Below, piece after piece: positions 1 to 11,900 of a DNA stretch of 60,299 nucleotides (positions are counted from its first letter, which is position 1; each line of letters starts with the position of its first letter). Made by a program: the position numbers and the translations under genes. Location: positions 1-60,299 of the forward strand of contig KV921134.1 of assembly GCA_002081555.1 (NCBI GenBank), read 5' to 3'. Source of the stretch: Protostelium mycophagum. Taxonomy: Eukaryota; Evosea; Variosea; Protosteliida; Protosteliaceae. The notes beneath the pieces were generated by a model. The model was not told the DNA's origin, made no database searches, and worked only from the letters and a program-made list of their open reading frames with translations.

Positions 1-82
1 CGCGGAGATCTTGTCTGCTGCACATGTAAACGAGTTGTTATGTGCTCCTGGTCCAGCGAAGAATAAACTTCTCGACTTTTAA
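1..82 (+). CDS. 3' end of an unknown gene (partial)
   Basis: An open frame enters from the left edge at position 2 and stops at TAA 80-82. It would encode about 26 C-terminal residues, beginning AEILSAAHVNELL and ending KNKLLDF. No family can be named from so short a piece. The codons look like real coding sequence, and an alternating hydrophobic helix of this kind suits a C-terminus. It lies upstream of the PARL-like gene on the same strand. It could be chance, because only 80 bases are visible. Confidence 0.4.
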   Translation, partial: AEILSAAHVNELLCAPGPAKNKLLDF

Positions 83-612
83 GAGTGTAAATACATCGCA
101 CTTACGTTTCATTTTTCCCAGCCAGACTTTTTCGTGATGGAAGGACCGCTGCGAATTGGTTTCATTTCTGTTTGCAATCAGCATCAGTTCTATGAGTGTG
201 AGATTAATTAACCCTGGGTGAGCACCACGGTTGTACAACCACAAATCTGGGCGAAAAATCACAACTCAAAGCAACGTAACGGGGACACTTTGATGACTGC
301 ATGACCATCATTCTTCTTTCACAACAGAAGAAAATAACCCCGCAAAATTGTGGAAGCACCTGAAAGAGATTGTAGCAGCCGTCTCTGTTTTTGATTCGGC
401 ACAAAACAGAGACTGTGCCGATCCTTCTGTTGTCTCTGTCTATCTCTAAATAGAACTATGAATCACGTCAGGCAGGTTTTGTTTTTAATACCTTCAGTTT
501 AGGTCAGTACAATTATAATCGCAACAAGACCATGTTTGATGACGTCAGTCGAAATTTGGTGTTGTAGTCTTATCTCACATTTCTCCTCAAATCAATCACA
601 AACAATCACGCC
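83..612. other. Intergenic stretch upstream of the rhomboid gene
   Basis: No convincing gene was found. The short minus-strand open frames here show no family features and no sensible exon joining. The stretch should hold the 3' UTR of the edge gene and the promoter and 5' UTR of the PARL-like gene. Confidence 0.5.
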
Positions 613-2944
613 ATGAATTTCCTTCGGTCTGTCTCGTCTCGGCAGTTGAAGGCCTCTTATCGAGCATCGAGTCTCACAACACCGATTATCACAGTCCATA
701 AACCACTCAACTTGAGAGCGACCATCACTCACAACTTTGGACAGGTAGAAATGTGATCTGGTCAATTCTGAGCGAAAATACAGCGCTTTTACAGCAACAA
801 TGAAGTTCCAAAAACAGAACAACAAGGCTTGACGGACCTGCAAAAGAGTGTAGTCGCCGCTCTACAGAGCATCATGGCAGAATCAGCGGCCAAACCCACA
901 ACACAACGTGCGTATTTAGAATCTGCGAAAGACATGATTTGAGTGAATTGATTGTATTCTCAACATCACAGGATCAGCAGAAGTTGAGATGAAATTGAAT
1001 CGTTCTCAACAATTACGCGAGGAATTCTCCAGGATCGTTTCACCCACCTTCACAGATGGAGTCAGACTAACCTATGCAAGAAGTTTATTCCAGACCCTAC
1101 CCACTCCCGCCACAAATGTCGTATCAGCCACTATTCTCGCCACCTTTCTGAGCACATTTCTCACTTATAAATATGGATATCTCGTGGCACAACCAGAGTA
1201 CATGTGGGTCAGCAAGGTACACTTGGAATCCTCGTGATCACTTTTGAAACACATTGATACCATAAGAAATCGCGTAAAGATGTTCCACCAAACATCTAAA
1301 AAACACCAGCACGCACTGCCTCTCTTCACTGCAAATCTAGTACATAATGGAATTTTACATTTTTTTTTCAATTCTTCGGCCTGGATTTTATATGGGAGAA
1401 CTGTGGAGGCACAATTCGGCACCTTGACATTGTTGTGGGTGTGTCTGGTCGGTGGCGTAGTCGCTGTCACGGCGGAGGTGTGTTTTTTATATTTGAAAAT
1501 TGCTGAGGGAGATAGTTGTTGTATCCCACAGAGGAAGCACAGGATCCCGCAAAACCGAGAATACTATTGGGCTTATCGGGGTACGTAATGTTAGGTTAGG
1601 TTGATATCACGGCAGAAAATAATTATATTATAATGCACCACACGAACGAATTTTAAAAATGTAAATCCATCTGCCCGTCTGTGTTCTCTTGCATTGAGAA
1701 TAAAAGAAATGTCTTTCATTTTAAAAAGTAACAATTAACGTGTTGTAGATGGATCTGTGCACTGATTGGTTTCGGCCTCGTTGCAAGGAGAAGAGGTTCG
1801 CTGAAACATTTGACATACTACCAGAGAGCGCACATAAAGATACTCTCAAAGATCTGGAAATTTGGCTTTACCGGAACTTTGGTGATTTTCACCGGTCTGA
1901 TTGGACTTATATCAGAGGTAATTCGTCACTGTATCTATTCTTGCGGATACTTGTCATATAAACAAATGATTGATAAGATTCAGTATTATAAGTGGGGTGT
2001 TGGAAATAGAGCTCACTTGGGAGGATTTCTGACAGGTGCAGCACTGGGAGCGGCATATACAATAGGATGTGAGCATGCATATATACTATGACCATATGTT
2101 GGTTATGTACACATTATAAAACATAATTTCGGCAAAGCCAAAATATGCATTAACATTCAAGAACTTATAAGTGTAGATCCAACGAGCTTCTTTCTGTTGG
2201 GTGGTGCTTTGATGATGGGATGTGTTCGTTTAGTGAAGCGTCCTATCTGGCTGAGGAACTACCGGGCGATGGTAGGAGTCATCTTTTTACACCACGGAAG
2301 GTAATTCGCTTTGCCTCAGCTTTTAAGTTTACGAAATTGAAATTAATTCGGAGGATATATTCACATTTTGAATGATAGATACCCCGAAGCAGTAACCTAT
2401 CTCAAAACCACAATCACCAAGTCAGATGGCACAGATGATGAGTGGGGAAAAATGCTGCTTGCGATTGCCATGGCACACATCCCACATCTGTAAGAGTGTT
2501 GAAATCTATTAAAGTAACATTCAAAGACAGGCTGAATCGATGGAACTTGCTGCAAAAGTCGATTTGAACAAGTTGTACGATTGGGAGAGAAGAACACCAG
2601 CCGAAATCGGGATGCTTGAGGAACGCATCAAGTCAGGCTCTGGTCAGATCAATCTGAGTACTGGAAGATTTTACTTCACAGAGGGGGATAAGAAAGAGGA
2701 TGTTTCGTTTGTGTTTGGGGTCAGGATTTCATTTTAATTTTTTGTAACTTTTTCAGGTGAAGAAGTACTCTTCTTGGTATGTGATCAACTGGTACCAGAC
2801 CAGAGCTATATTTGAATATATGTTCCGAAACGGGGAAGACAAGCAGTTCACCCCACAGCAGGTGAATATTTCTCGCACAACATCCTTCATTTTAACTCAA
2901 AATAGATCTTCAGAGTGCCAACTCCCCTTCCACTCAGAAAATAA
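613..2944 (+). CDS. Mitochondrial PARL-type rhomboid protease with C-terminal extension
   Basis: Multi-exon gene for an intramembrane serine protease. Exon 1 (613-744) encodes an Arg/Ser-rich, acid-free N-terminus typical of a mitochondrial presequence, and exon 2 (from 784) opens with RFYSNN. Exons that join in frame are 613-744, 784-907, 972-1216, 1280-1477, 1534-1580 and 1749 onward. Rhomboid hallmarks appear in order: HNGILHFFFN in an early membrane segment (about 1342-1373), the catalytic serine motif GLSG split by an intron at 1580, and the catalytic histidine in NRAHLGGFLTGAALG (about 2005-2050). This order and the presequence match PARL/Pcp1, which cleave proteins in the inner mitochondrial membrane. 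After the last core helix the frame continues for about 170 residues not expected in PARL, with one more hydrophobic stretch and a TPR-like HHGRYPEA. The stop at 2942-2944 lies 21 bp from the stop of the convergent giant gene. Confidence 0.85.
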
Positions 2945-2965
2945 AATGTTTAATATTCATTTCCT

Positions 2966-5900
2966 TCAATCCAAAAGTGATTGTGAGGGTTTGGCAGTGC
3001 CCCTCCTCATCTCTGGTTTTGGTTCTTCTCTTCTCTCCTTCTTGTCTGACGCCCAGCTTTCAATCGATTTTTGCTCTTGGTTTGATGCTCCGAGCATTGT
3101 GAACGAGTTGGATGATAATTCACGCGGCTCCTCCAGTTGAGGTTGCTGTGATGAAAGTTTGAAAAAGTTTCCAGCGATGAATTGCACCACATTCGGCTCA
3201 TAGAATTCTCCTGATGGTGGGTCCATACTGTCTGACACTGCCATCAACTACAACCATCAGTTCCATCTTCGCATGAAAGAATGAGTTACCCCAAGAGCAC
3301 GGTGAGATGTGGAGAGTGAGGTGTTCCAGAAGCTTCCTTTCTTGCCTCCAAGTCCAGATGAATCCCACACTGCTTTGAGTCAGTACTTCTTCACAATTTT
3401 GGTTATCTACCTTTCACGGGCTTCAACCTTGTTACGTTTACGAAACCTCGGTTGACAGTTCTGACACAATCGAGAGGTGGCTCGTCTGGTGTTGTTGTGG
3501 CAATAATTCCTAATGCAACAAAGTCTGTTGTTGGTGGTACGGGCTTCCACAGATACACAGCAGTCTTTCCACTCACATGACTCCACTAAGATGTTTTATT
3601 AATCATGTCACTCTTTCAATAAATGTACAAGAATAATTGAACTAAATGATTGATCACCTGCAACTTGAAAGCGACAGGGTAAGGCATGAGATAGTTGACG
3701 TGTGCTTCATCCAAATTGCTGCTACGAGATAATAATCCCACGTGCAGATCGGTCAACTCTAGAGTACAAGCCTTGAGAGAGCTGGGTGGCTTGTTGTTCT
3801 TGTTTCCATAGCCCACCACTGCGTAATGACCCAGGCAGACTCTGTATTTGTTTCTCTTGATGAGCGTGTTTGTTGTACCGATGGTAGTCCATATGGACAC
3901 TTCCTGTCTGCTGCCGGTTCCATCGCTACACCAGATCATCTTGTATGTGCTCACCGGCTTCACCTTAATCTAAGAGAATCTCAATAAATGAATCGCGGCG
4001 GCAGAGTGATCCAAACTCTTTCACCTGAATTTCCTTGAGAGATTCTTCAGAGATCTCTTCCTTTCTCTCTAGTCTCTCTTGCTCTTTGTTGACATAGATT
4101 TCTGGTATATTTCTGGGCTGAACAACCACAGACTTGAACTCGTTTTCTCTCTCCAAAGTACTGACAGTGGGCGGGCCATTCACACCACCCATCTGGCTCA
4201 CGGCAAAGTCGTCACCGTAGTTATCGTTCATGGTCAAGACCGCTTCGAAATCGCCATATCGGATTCTACCGTCGTGCTGTTTGTCAATGTATTTGACGAG
4301 TCTGTAGATGTCATCTCTGTCCATCTCTATACCGAGCCATGTTAATCCTCCGTAAAACTCTGAACAACTGTGCACTGTGAGATCATTTTTATATATAAAG
4401 AGTGTAATTACAAACCTGAGAAGACCGTCTCTATTGTAGTCGAATGCGCGGAAGGCGTCCAATAGTTTCATGCCCTTTCTGGCAATGCGAGTTCTGATCG
4501 CTGTAATCATAGAGTGGAACTCTAACCATTGGTACTCATCGGTAGTGGTGAGTATTGGCTCCACCAGTGTTTCCTTCCAATCCTTCTGCACTCTTCTTCT
4601 GCATGATCTCACCTAAAGTATTTAAACATTCTATTTTTAGCAACATGAATAAGTAGCAAATCTTCTCACCTCATTGAAGAAGGTCTGTCTTTGTTCCAAA
4701 GTGTTGAAATGCAAACATCTTAAGAGTGTAGAGACATCCTTCTTTGCGTAATAAAGATCCGAGTTAATAAACCGGAAGGACTGTTCTGCCGTGGCGCGTT
4801 GTAGTGCCGGCGCCTTCGTGAGACCGTTGGAGGCATCCAAAGTTGCGTATCCCAACATGTGAAGTCCGATTTCTAGGGATGCTCCTTGCACGCAAGGTTC
4901 TTCGTTTAGTTTCTTTGCGTGAAGAATTCCTCTTATGCTTTCGGCTTCTTCCAATGAGACGGCGACGTAGTATCGGTTGCTGTGCATCTGATTGTATGTT
5001 TCAAACATCATCATCTCTTTGATGTTTTCTATCGATATCAATCCGTCGTGGTTGGAGTCCACCTTCAAAAATGTTAAAGATGTGACAAAGTGCGTGAGGT
5101 TACCTGGTTGAATAATTCTGCCAACTGTTTGTCTGTCTCCAAGGGGACATCCATCGTATTCAATAGTTCTCTAAAGTCGCTCATATCCAAAGATCCAGAG
5201 CCAGATACATTGACCATCTCAAACGCCTTTTGTATTTGTTGAACGATTGCAGGAGTGAAGTTGTACATGCCTTCCATATCTGGTGGTGTTGAATTTTGGA
5301 CCTACTCCGGTCATTCAAAATTCACAAAGAAATAAATCCACCTTTTCGCGCTGAGGTACCCACTCCAAGAGCATGATCACGTTCTTCAGCCTTCTGTGAG
5401 AGTTGACACACCAGATTCTGTGGAACAGATTCTCGGACATCATCAGATACGAAGGAAATTTGATGGGCTTTCCACCATTGTTGAAGACAACGTCTTTGTA
5501 GATGTAGAAACTGCTACAGATGTAGAAAGGCTTGACGCCTGAAAGTCCTTTGGCGAGGGCATCGAAGGACCAAGGCACGTGGTCTTGCTTCTTGGTGTTG
5601 TATTTCTTTGGTGCAGGGAGTTCGTCCTCTTGCATTTGCTCAACCTAAGACACTCATCACAACATCATTTCTCATCAAGAAACTTGACGCATTTCGCCAT
5701 CATTTCTCATCAAGAAACTCGACGCATTTCGCCATCACTTCTCATCAACAAACTTGACGCATTTCGCCATCATTTCTCATCAACAAACTTGACGCATTCA
5801 CCAAACTTGGCGCATTCACCAAACTTGACGCATTCACCAAAGATCGACATGTCGACAGAGACATCGTGGATATTTACCTCCTGCTCCTTCTCTTGCTCCT

Positions 5901-8900
5901 GCTCCTGTTCCTGTTCCTGTTCCTGTTCCTGTTCCTGTTCCTGTAATTGCTCCGACTCGAAAACTTTGCTCTGATCTGGGTCGATCTCGCCCAGATCTTC
6001 GGCGGGACCAGATTGCTGCTGTCTCTGGTCCGCAAAAGAGGCCAGGTTGAGGATGTGTTTCACCATGGCTTGGTCTCTCTCTGACATGATGAAAGATTGG
6101 TTTTGCCTGACGATGCTCTGCAGTTTAATGATGAATCGGGTCTTGCGAGGTACAGAGTTCTCTACGGCGTAATCTATACCTTCTCTGAATAGATTCAGAG
6201 ATTCTAACAACATCGGTGGGGTGTCTTTCGTGCCGTAAACCTTGTAGCCTGTCATCAAACTCAAGAAAGAGTTCTTCCTAAAGATGTTGTTGACGCTCTG
6301 CTCGCACAGCATGTTGAACTGAATGGACTCTGAACGCATAGAGTTGGTGGTGAGCCATGCGGTGACCTGGCTGAGGCTCTGCTTTGTGGCATTGACGCTC
6401 ATCACCGATTGTGAGCTCCTGAGAGGTGAGTCTGTGGCGACAATGCTGTGACCGGTAGCTTGGTGTATCAACTCCTTGACTTCGGGGGTGATGAACAGTT
6501 GTATTGTCTGCCCTTTTCCTATCCCTCTCATTCTGAAGGCTCCCTGAGCGTAATCTCTGAAGGTCATGTCTTTGCCAAGTGTTAACACGGCTCTCGCGTT
6601 AAGAGTGTGTTGAATATCCATTCCGGTGGTGTGGACTTGGTCGTAAAATGCGAATCTTCTGGACTTGTTGATGTCGCACTGTGCCAGAGGCCATACTCGC
6701 AGTCCATCCCTCACGAGGATCACCTTTCTGTCTTGTTCGTCCAAAAACACGACACCGTCGATGTCTTTGAGACCCTTTTGAAGCAAGTATAAAGCCACTT
6801 GGTAATTGGAAAGACCAGTGATGAGAGCACCAGCATCGATGAGGGCGTGGTACGGAGGGTTTGCTGTGGCGATCTCGTCTAATATAGATTCTGGTGTCCA
6901 TCCATCCGAAATAGTGGTCAGCGACACGATGTCGGGTGATGTCATGAAACTAATCATCTTTCCATCAGAACCGGCCTCATACTGACACTTTCCAAGCTCT
7001 AAAGGCAACAACTCGCTGGGAGTTCCGGAGAAACCGATTCTTCTCGGGAACAACATCTCTGATCCGAGCTCCTGTCCACAAGCCGAGATCTTCATCGCCT
7101 GATGTCTCATCACGATTGGGAAGATGAAGGTATTCAGGAAGTAGCGTATGGTGAAGGGATTGCAGTGGAGAAGGTCATACACGATGTCGAACTGTTCTGT
7201 ATCGTTGAAGTCGATCAGATGCAAGGCCCATATCTCAATCTGGAACATGATTAATGTCACATACATTAGAAATGTCTTCACCTCGGTATTCACCACCTTG
7301 GTTGGTTCTGGTGCCTCTCTTGCCGCAGCTGCATGAGGCTCATCGAAATCCAACAACGTCAACAGATCCATCTGTGCCGACACCTGAGTCTTCTCATTAG
7401 ACTCGGCCTGCATCATCTTCTTCCTATGCTGTTCCAACTGCCTCTGTCGTCGTTCTTCACGCAGCCATCCGCGGACTCTGCCGCCGGAGCTGTGAACCCA
7501 CTCCGCAAACCTTCTGGCCGCTGGGCGTTTGTGGTAAGGACCGTCCTCGTCCCAAAGATCCTCTTGGACTTTGGTCATCAGCTTTAAGAAGTCTGGGCGG
7601 CGAAGGCCTTCGTATCGAAAGGCTAAGACGGTGAGGGAGATGACGATGTCAGGATGTGCAAATTCGGAACGTTGGCTGGGCACGTCTTTACCGACAAAGG
7701 GGATGGCAGTGAGAGTGCGTGACTGGGGCATCTTCGGATCGTTCTTGTGGTGTGTCAGTTGCGCTCCGATTGCATAGGCTATTCAACAGATATGAATGTG
7801 TTTAAAAGACAATTTAGACATCCAAATAAATACCTTGTATGCAGTCTCTATCTCTGTAGGTGACAACAATCCAAATGAAACTCTGTTGATTTTACCCAAC
7901 ACGAATGGAAAGATGGAGTGGAGCAGATCATGCGCCAGATTAAGAAGCTTCATGAACTCATCATCAAGGAAATCAGGGTTGATGCCGAGTAATCCGGTGA
8001 CTCTTTCTTTAGCAGATCCACCGGCCAAATGTGGTGTGGTGAGGTACTTGTATGTCTGTTCGTCTTTGATGCCGGTTTTCTTCAATAGAGAGAGCCATAT
8101 CACTGTGTACTGGGCCAGTAGCGGCATCACTCTTTCGTGGTAGAATCTTCTGTCTAAAAGTACGAGGTGAGGAACTAACTGCACTCTGTGTTGCTCTGCG
8201 CCACTCACGATGGCGTTCTATGGTGTTTAGCGTGTCTTTATTTTGAAGAAATCTCGTGATCTACCTTGAGTTTACCGATGATGATCTCTACATCTCTGCT
8301 GTCGCCCAAAGCTTGTAACGGGTACCTACTCTTTCTCATCAATGCGTTTATATCCGGGCTTCCTGGCGTCTTGATATCCTTGTTTGACCCTGGTGTTGCG
8401 TGGAGTATCACGTCCATAAGTATGAATGGTAGCTCCCAACGAAGTCCTTTGGCGAGTTTGTTTTGACTCATGTCAAGAGGCTCCTTCCTGCCAATGGGAT
8501 AGTTTAGCTCTGACTTGAGTGGATGCAAAATCAAATCGACCTGTTGGTGTTATTTTTGTATCGAAGAATCGTAATGCGAACCTCATCCATAAAGAGACAC
8601 CCAGTATTGAACAATTGTAATATCTGCATGCAGAGATCTGCTTGGGTTCTGAGTGATGCGACGGATGATGTAGTCGTTGAAGTCTTTGGCAAAGCGGAAG
8701 GGTCGGTCGCCAACTTGTCGATGATGTGTACGAGTTCCACAAACTTGAGCATAAAGGCCTTGATCGCGGTGGGGTTCGTGACGACGATGGCTTTGGAGTT
8801 TCTGGCGGTCATCAACTTGCGGTACAGACTCTCTGAAACAGTCTAGAGATACGTCAGATGAAAAATACTAAATTTCTGAAGACGAAAGAATTGATGATCT

Positions 8901-11900
8901 ACAACTGACCTGGAATCTGTCAAAGCCAAAAGTGAATACGGCCTTTCTGATGATGGGTGATGAGAACCTCTCATACATAATAGATCTGGAGAACTCTAAG
9001 AGTGAGTTCGGTACAGCTTGCACGATCAGACTCTTGCCATCGGCAAGCATCAGGGCCAGGAGTGGCGCCACGACTGTGGTCTTTCCGGAACCCATAATAA
9101 GTTGTGATACAGCGGCACCTTTCATGTTTGGATCGTTTGTGGGATTCTCCACCTTGGCCACGAGCTGCTCCACCAGTGTCACCTACGCGGCCTCAATATC
9201 CAATAATAACAAACAAACAATCTTCGTTACCTGAGACTCACGGAGCATCAGGTTGTGAATGAATTCAAACACCAAAAACCTGGGGTCGTATTTGCAGACC
9301 GGGTTGTCATTCGAGCTTCCCGGGACGACCTGCATATACACTCTCTTTGTCGCCAAGTTGGCAGCCACGACGTCGCATTTGAGTTCGATTTCGTGAAGAA
9401 TGACGTCTTTAGAGCGTGAACCCTTCAGTCTCTTTAAGAGAGCCAGGAGGTCGCGGCAATCGTTTATACAACGGCCGAGATGACCGACTCTGATTCCGTG
9501 GAGAAGTGCGTCTACAGTGAGATTCATCACCTGTTTTCGTCAGTTTATTTGAGAAATATTTGCGGTCCTCATATGGTTCAGAACACAATCTCCACGACTT
9601 ACAGATAAACACATCACTTAGACGAAAATGACTCACCTGTTTTACTTCGCTCTCAGAAAGAAAAGGATTCCACATACGCAAGTCTTGTTCTCCGGTAGAG
9701 GATAGCAGAGATGCCACCATAAATTCAAACCAGATCTTTGGTTCTTTCATAGAAACTCTCTGAAGGACGAAGGCTAGCCGACTCAGCAGTGCCGTTTCGT
9801 CCAGAGTAGTGTTGGGATTTTTCGTTGAGATGCCCGGCACAAAGTTGGCTGCTTTGACCACATTTTCTATGGCAATGGAGATGTATTTGAGGTCTGCATC
9901 GTGCGCTTTGATCATCAAATTGAGCAGCCCTTCGATGTGCTGTATCGCCTTTGTGAGCGCTTCGCTACTGGGGTTCGCGACTGCACCCGGGTCATTTTTT
10001 TCATGTGAGAATCCTTTCAACTTACCGTATCCCATGATTTCGCTGGTCGTAAACATCTTCAGTTTAGAGGTTGCACCCTTGTTCTCTTTGTCAGCATATG
10101 CAGCCGAGTCTTTTTGCATTCTATCCGCCATGGACTTGCTGACGTGCGTCTTGATGTACGCGGAAACATCAAACGGAAGGGTTCCGTCGATCTCTGTGAG
10201 GCCTTGTTGTGTGCGATTCTGCATAGCAACATAGTTTTGGATGGTCAGTGGTGAGAGAGGCCATGTTGCAAATGCTCTGACATCAGACTAAAGAGGTCAA
10301 TTATTTTTACCTTGCATACAATATGATATTTCACCTTGGAAGTACCGATGGTGATACCAGCGATGTTGAATGAGATACTTTCCCTCATCTCTCTTTGCTT
10401 GCAGCTGTAGTTGGAGACTCTGGGCACAGCCAGGTATCTTGCAAAGGAATCATATGACGTGTCTGTGTTGATTGTCGCTTGATTTGGTGGCACAAATGTC
10501 TTTCCGGAATAAGGCCATTGCATCTCCCTCTCCAATTTCATCAACCAAGGTTGCACCTGCAAGGTGAGGTTACTTCTATCTATAGATATAATATCACGGT
10601 ATTTACCTGCTTGATCAGCCTCGAGAAGATGTTGTCCAGTCCTTTAAAGAACATGTTCATCACTCCTTTGTTGGCTTGTACTTTTGGTACACTGAAGTTT
10701 CTCGCCACCGCTGGGTTTAACGCGAATATTCTCAGTATGGAGAGTAAGAGGTTCTGTTCTTGGTGTTCTTTTGGTGGTAAAAATCGGATGAGCATTGATC
10801 CGAGAAGGTGTGGGTCGTCACTGGGCAATATCTTTATGGGCAGAGTGTTTGTCATTAGCTCATAGAAGAACAAGAAACCTTTGTCGTGTCAATGCAATGT
10901 TTATTTTGTACAACATCCGAGCGGTTGTGTTTGGACAAATGAAGATTCTTTCAAGAGAATAATAATTAATTTGAATATTAATAGGTACCTAATTCGTCTT
11001 TCCCTCCACTCAAGTTAAGCCCACTCTCCAGCCACTTGTTCAACGCATTGATCGTCTGCGTACCAACAAGCTCCAGAGGCCGCTTGTATGTAATCGCCGT
11101 GAACTTTGAAAAGAAAGAGTCTGACGCTGGTGAGAGTGCCGTCTTATCGGTGACGCTGTCGAATTCGTCCTTGATAACATATCGAGGTGGGTAAGCCACC
11201 GGCATCGTCTTTTGCTTGTGTATTGCCGCGTCCACAAAGTTGAGTCTGTTTGTGATACGGTGGTCACGCTCCGAGATTGGTATTTGTGAGAGTAGATATT
11301 GTTCTTCAGCGGAGGAAAGTCTGCAGACGGCGGCAACGTGCTGCAGTTTGTTGTAGTAGCCCGAGATCTCTTGTTGCAGGTCCCATGATATGGGATAACC
11401 ACTGATACTGGCAACATAATACAGCTTGAGACGCAAGGCGAAAGCGTTGGGGTGCTGGTCGTCTCTCTGATCTTGAATGAATACCCAGAAGTAAGAGGCC
11501 TCGCCTGATGTCGTGACGACCTGTTGGATGTCAATGTGGTGTAATGAGACGGTGTATTCTTGTCATATCAAAGATAGTACTGACATCGGAAATACAGGAT
11601 TCCGCGAGTTGGAAAGCCTCAGGGTACTGCTTGTGTATCATTCTATTGAGTAATAGATAGATCGCAGATTCGATTGTGGGTGTACACAAGAATGTCTTAG
11701 ACAAATGTATGGGGTAAGAGTAGTGGCTCACTGTCACCTGCCCACTTCCTTTCGTGGGTGCCTGTACATAAAGTTAATGAATGTTGCGGAAGATTTTTGT
11801 TTCTGCGGCAAATGACCACAAGAACATTCCGTACCTGCGGTCTGTTGAACAACAAAATCGGCGGTCTCTCTTGCCCATTGACATCCTTAAGAGGCACCAG

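Noticed and set aside
592-843. Minus-strand 83-codon open frame
   Set aside because: It overlaps PARL exons 1-2, which join in frame on the plus strand and encode a presequence.
5641-5850. Regular repeats with apparent spacing that could be mistaken for a CRISPR array
   Set aside because: The units are directly tandem without unique spacers, lie in an intron and occur in a eukaryotic genome.
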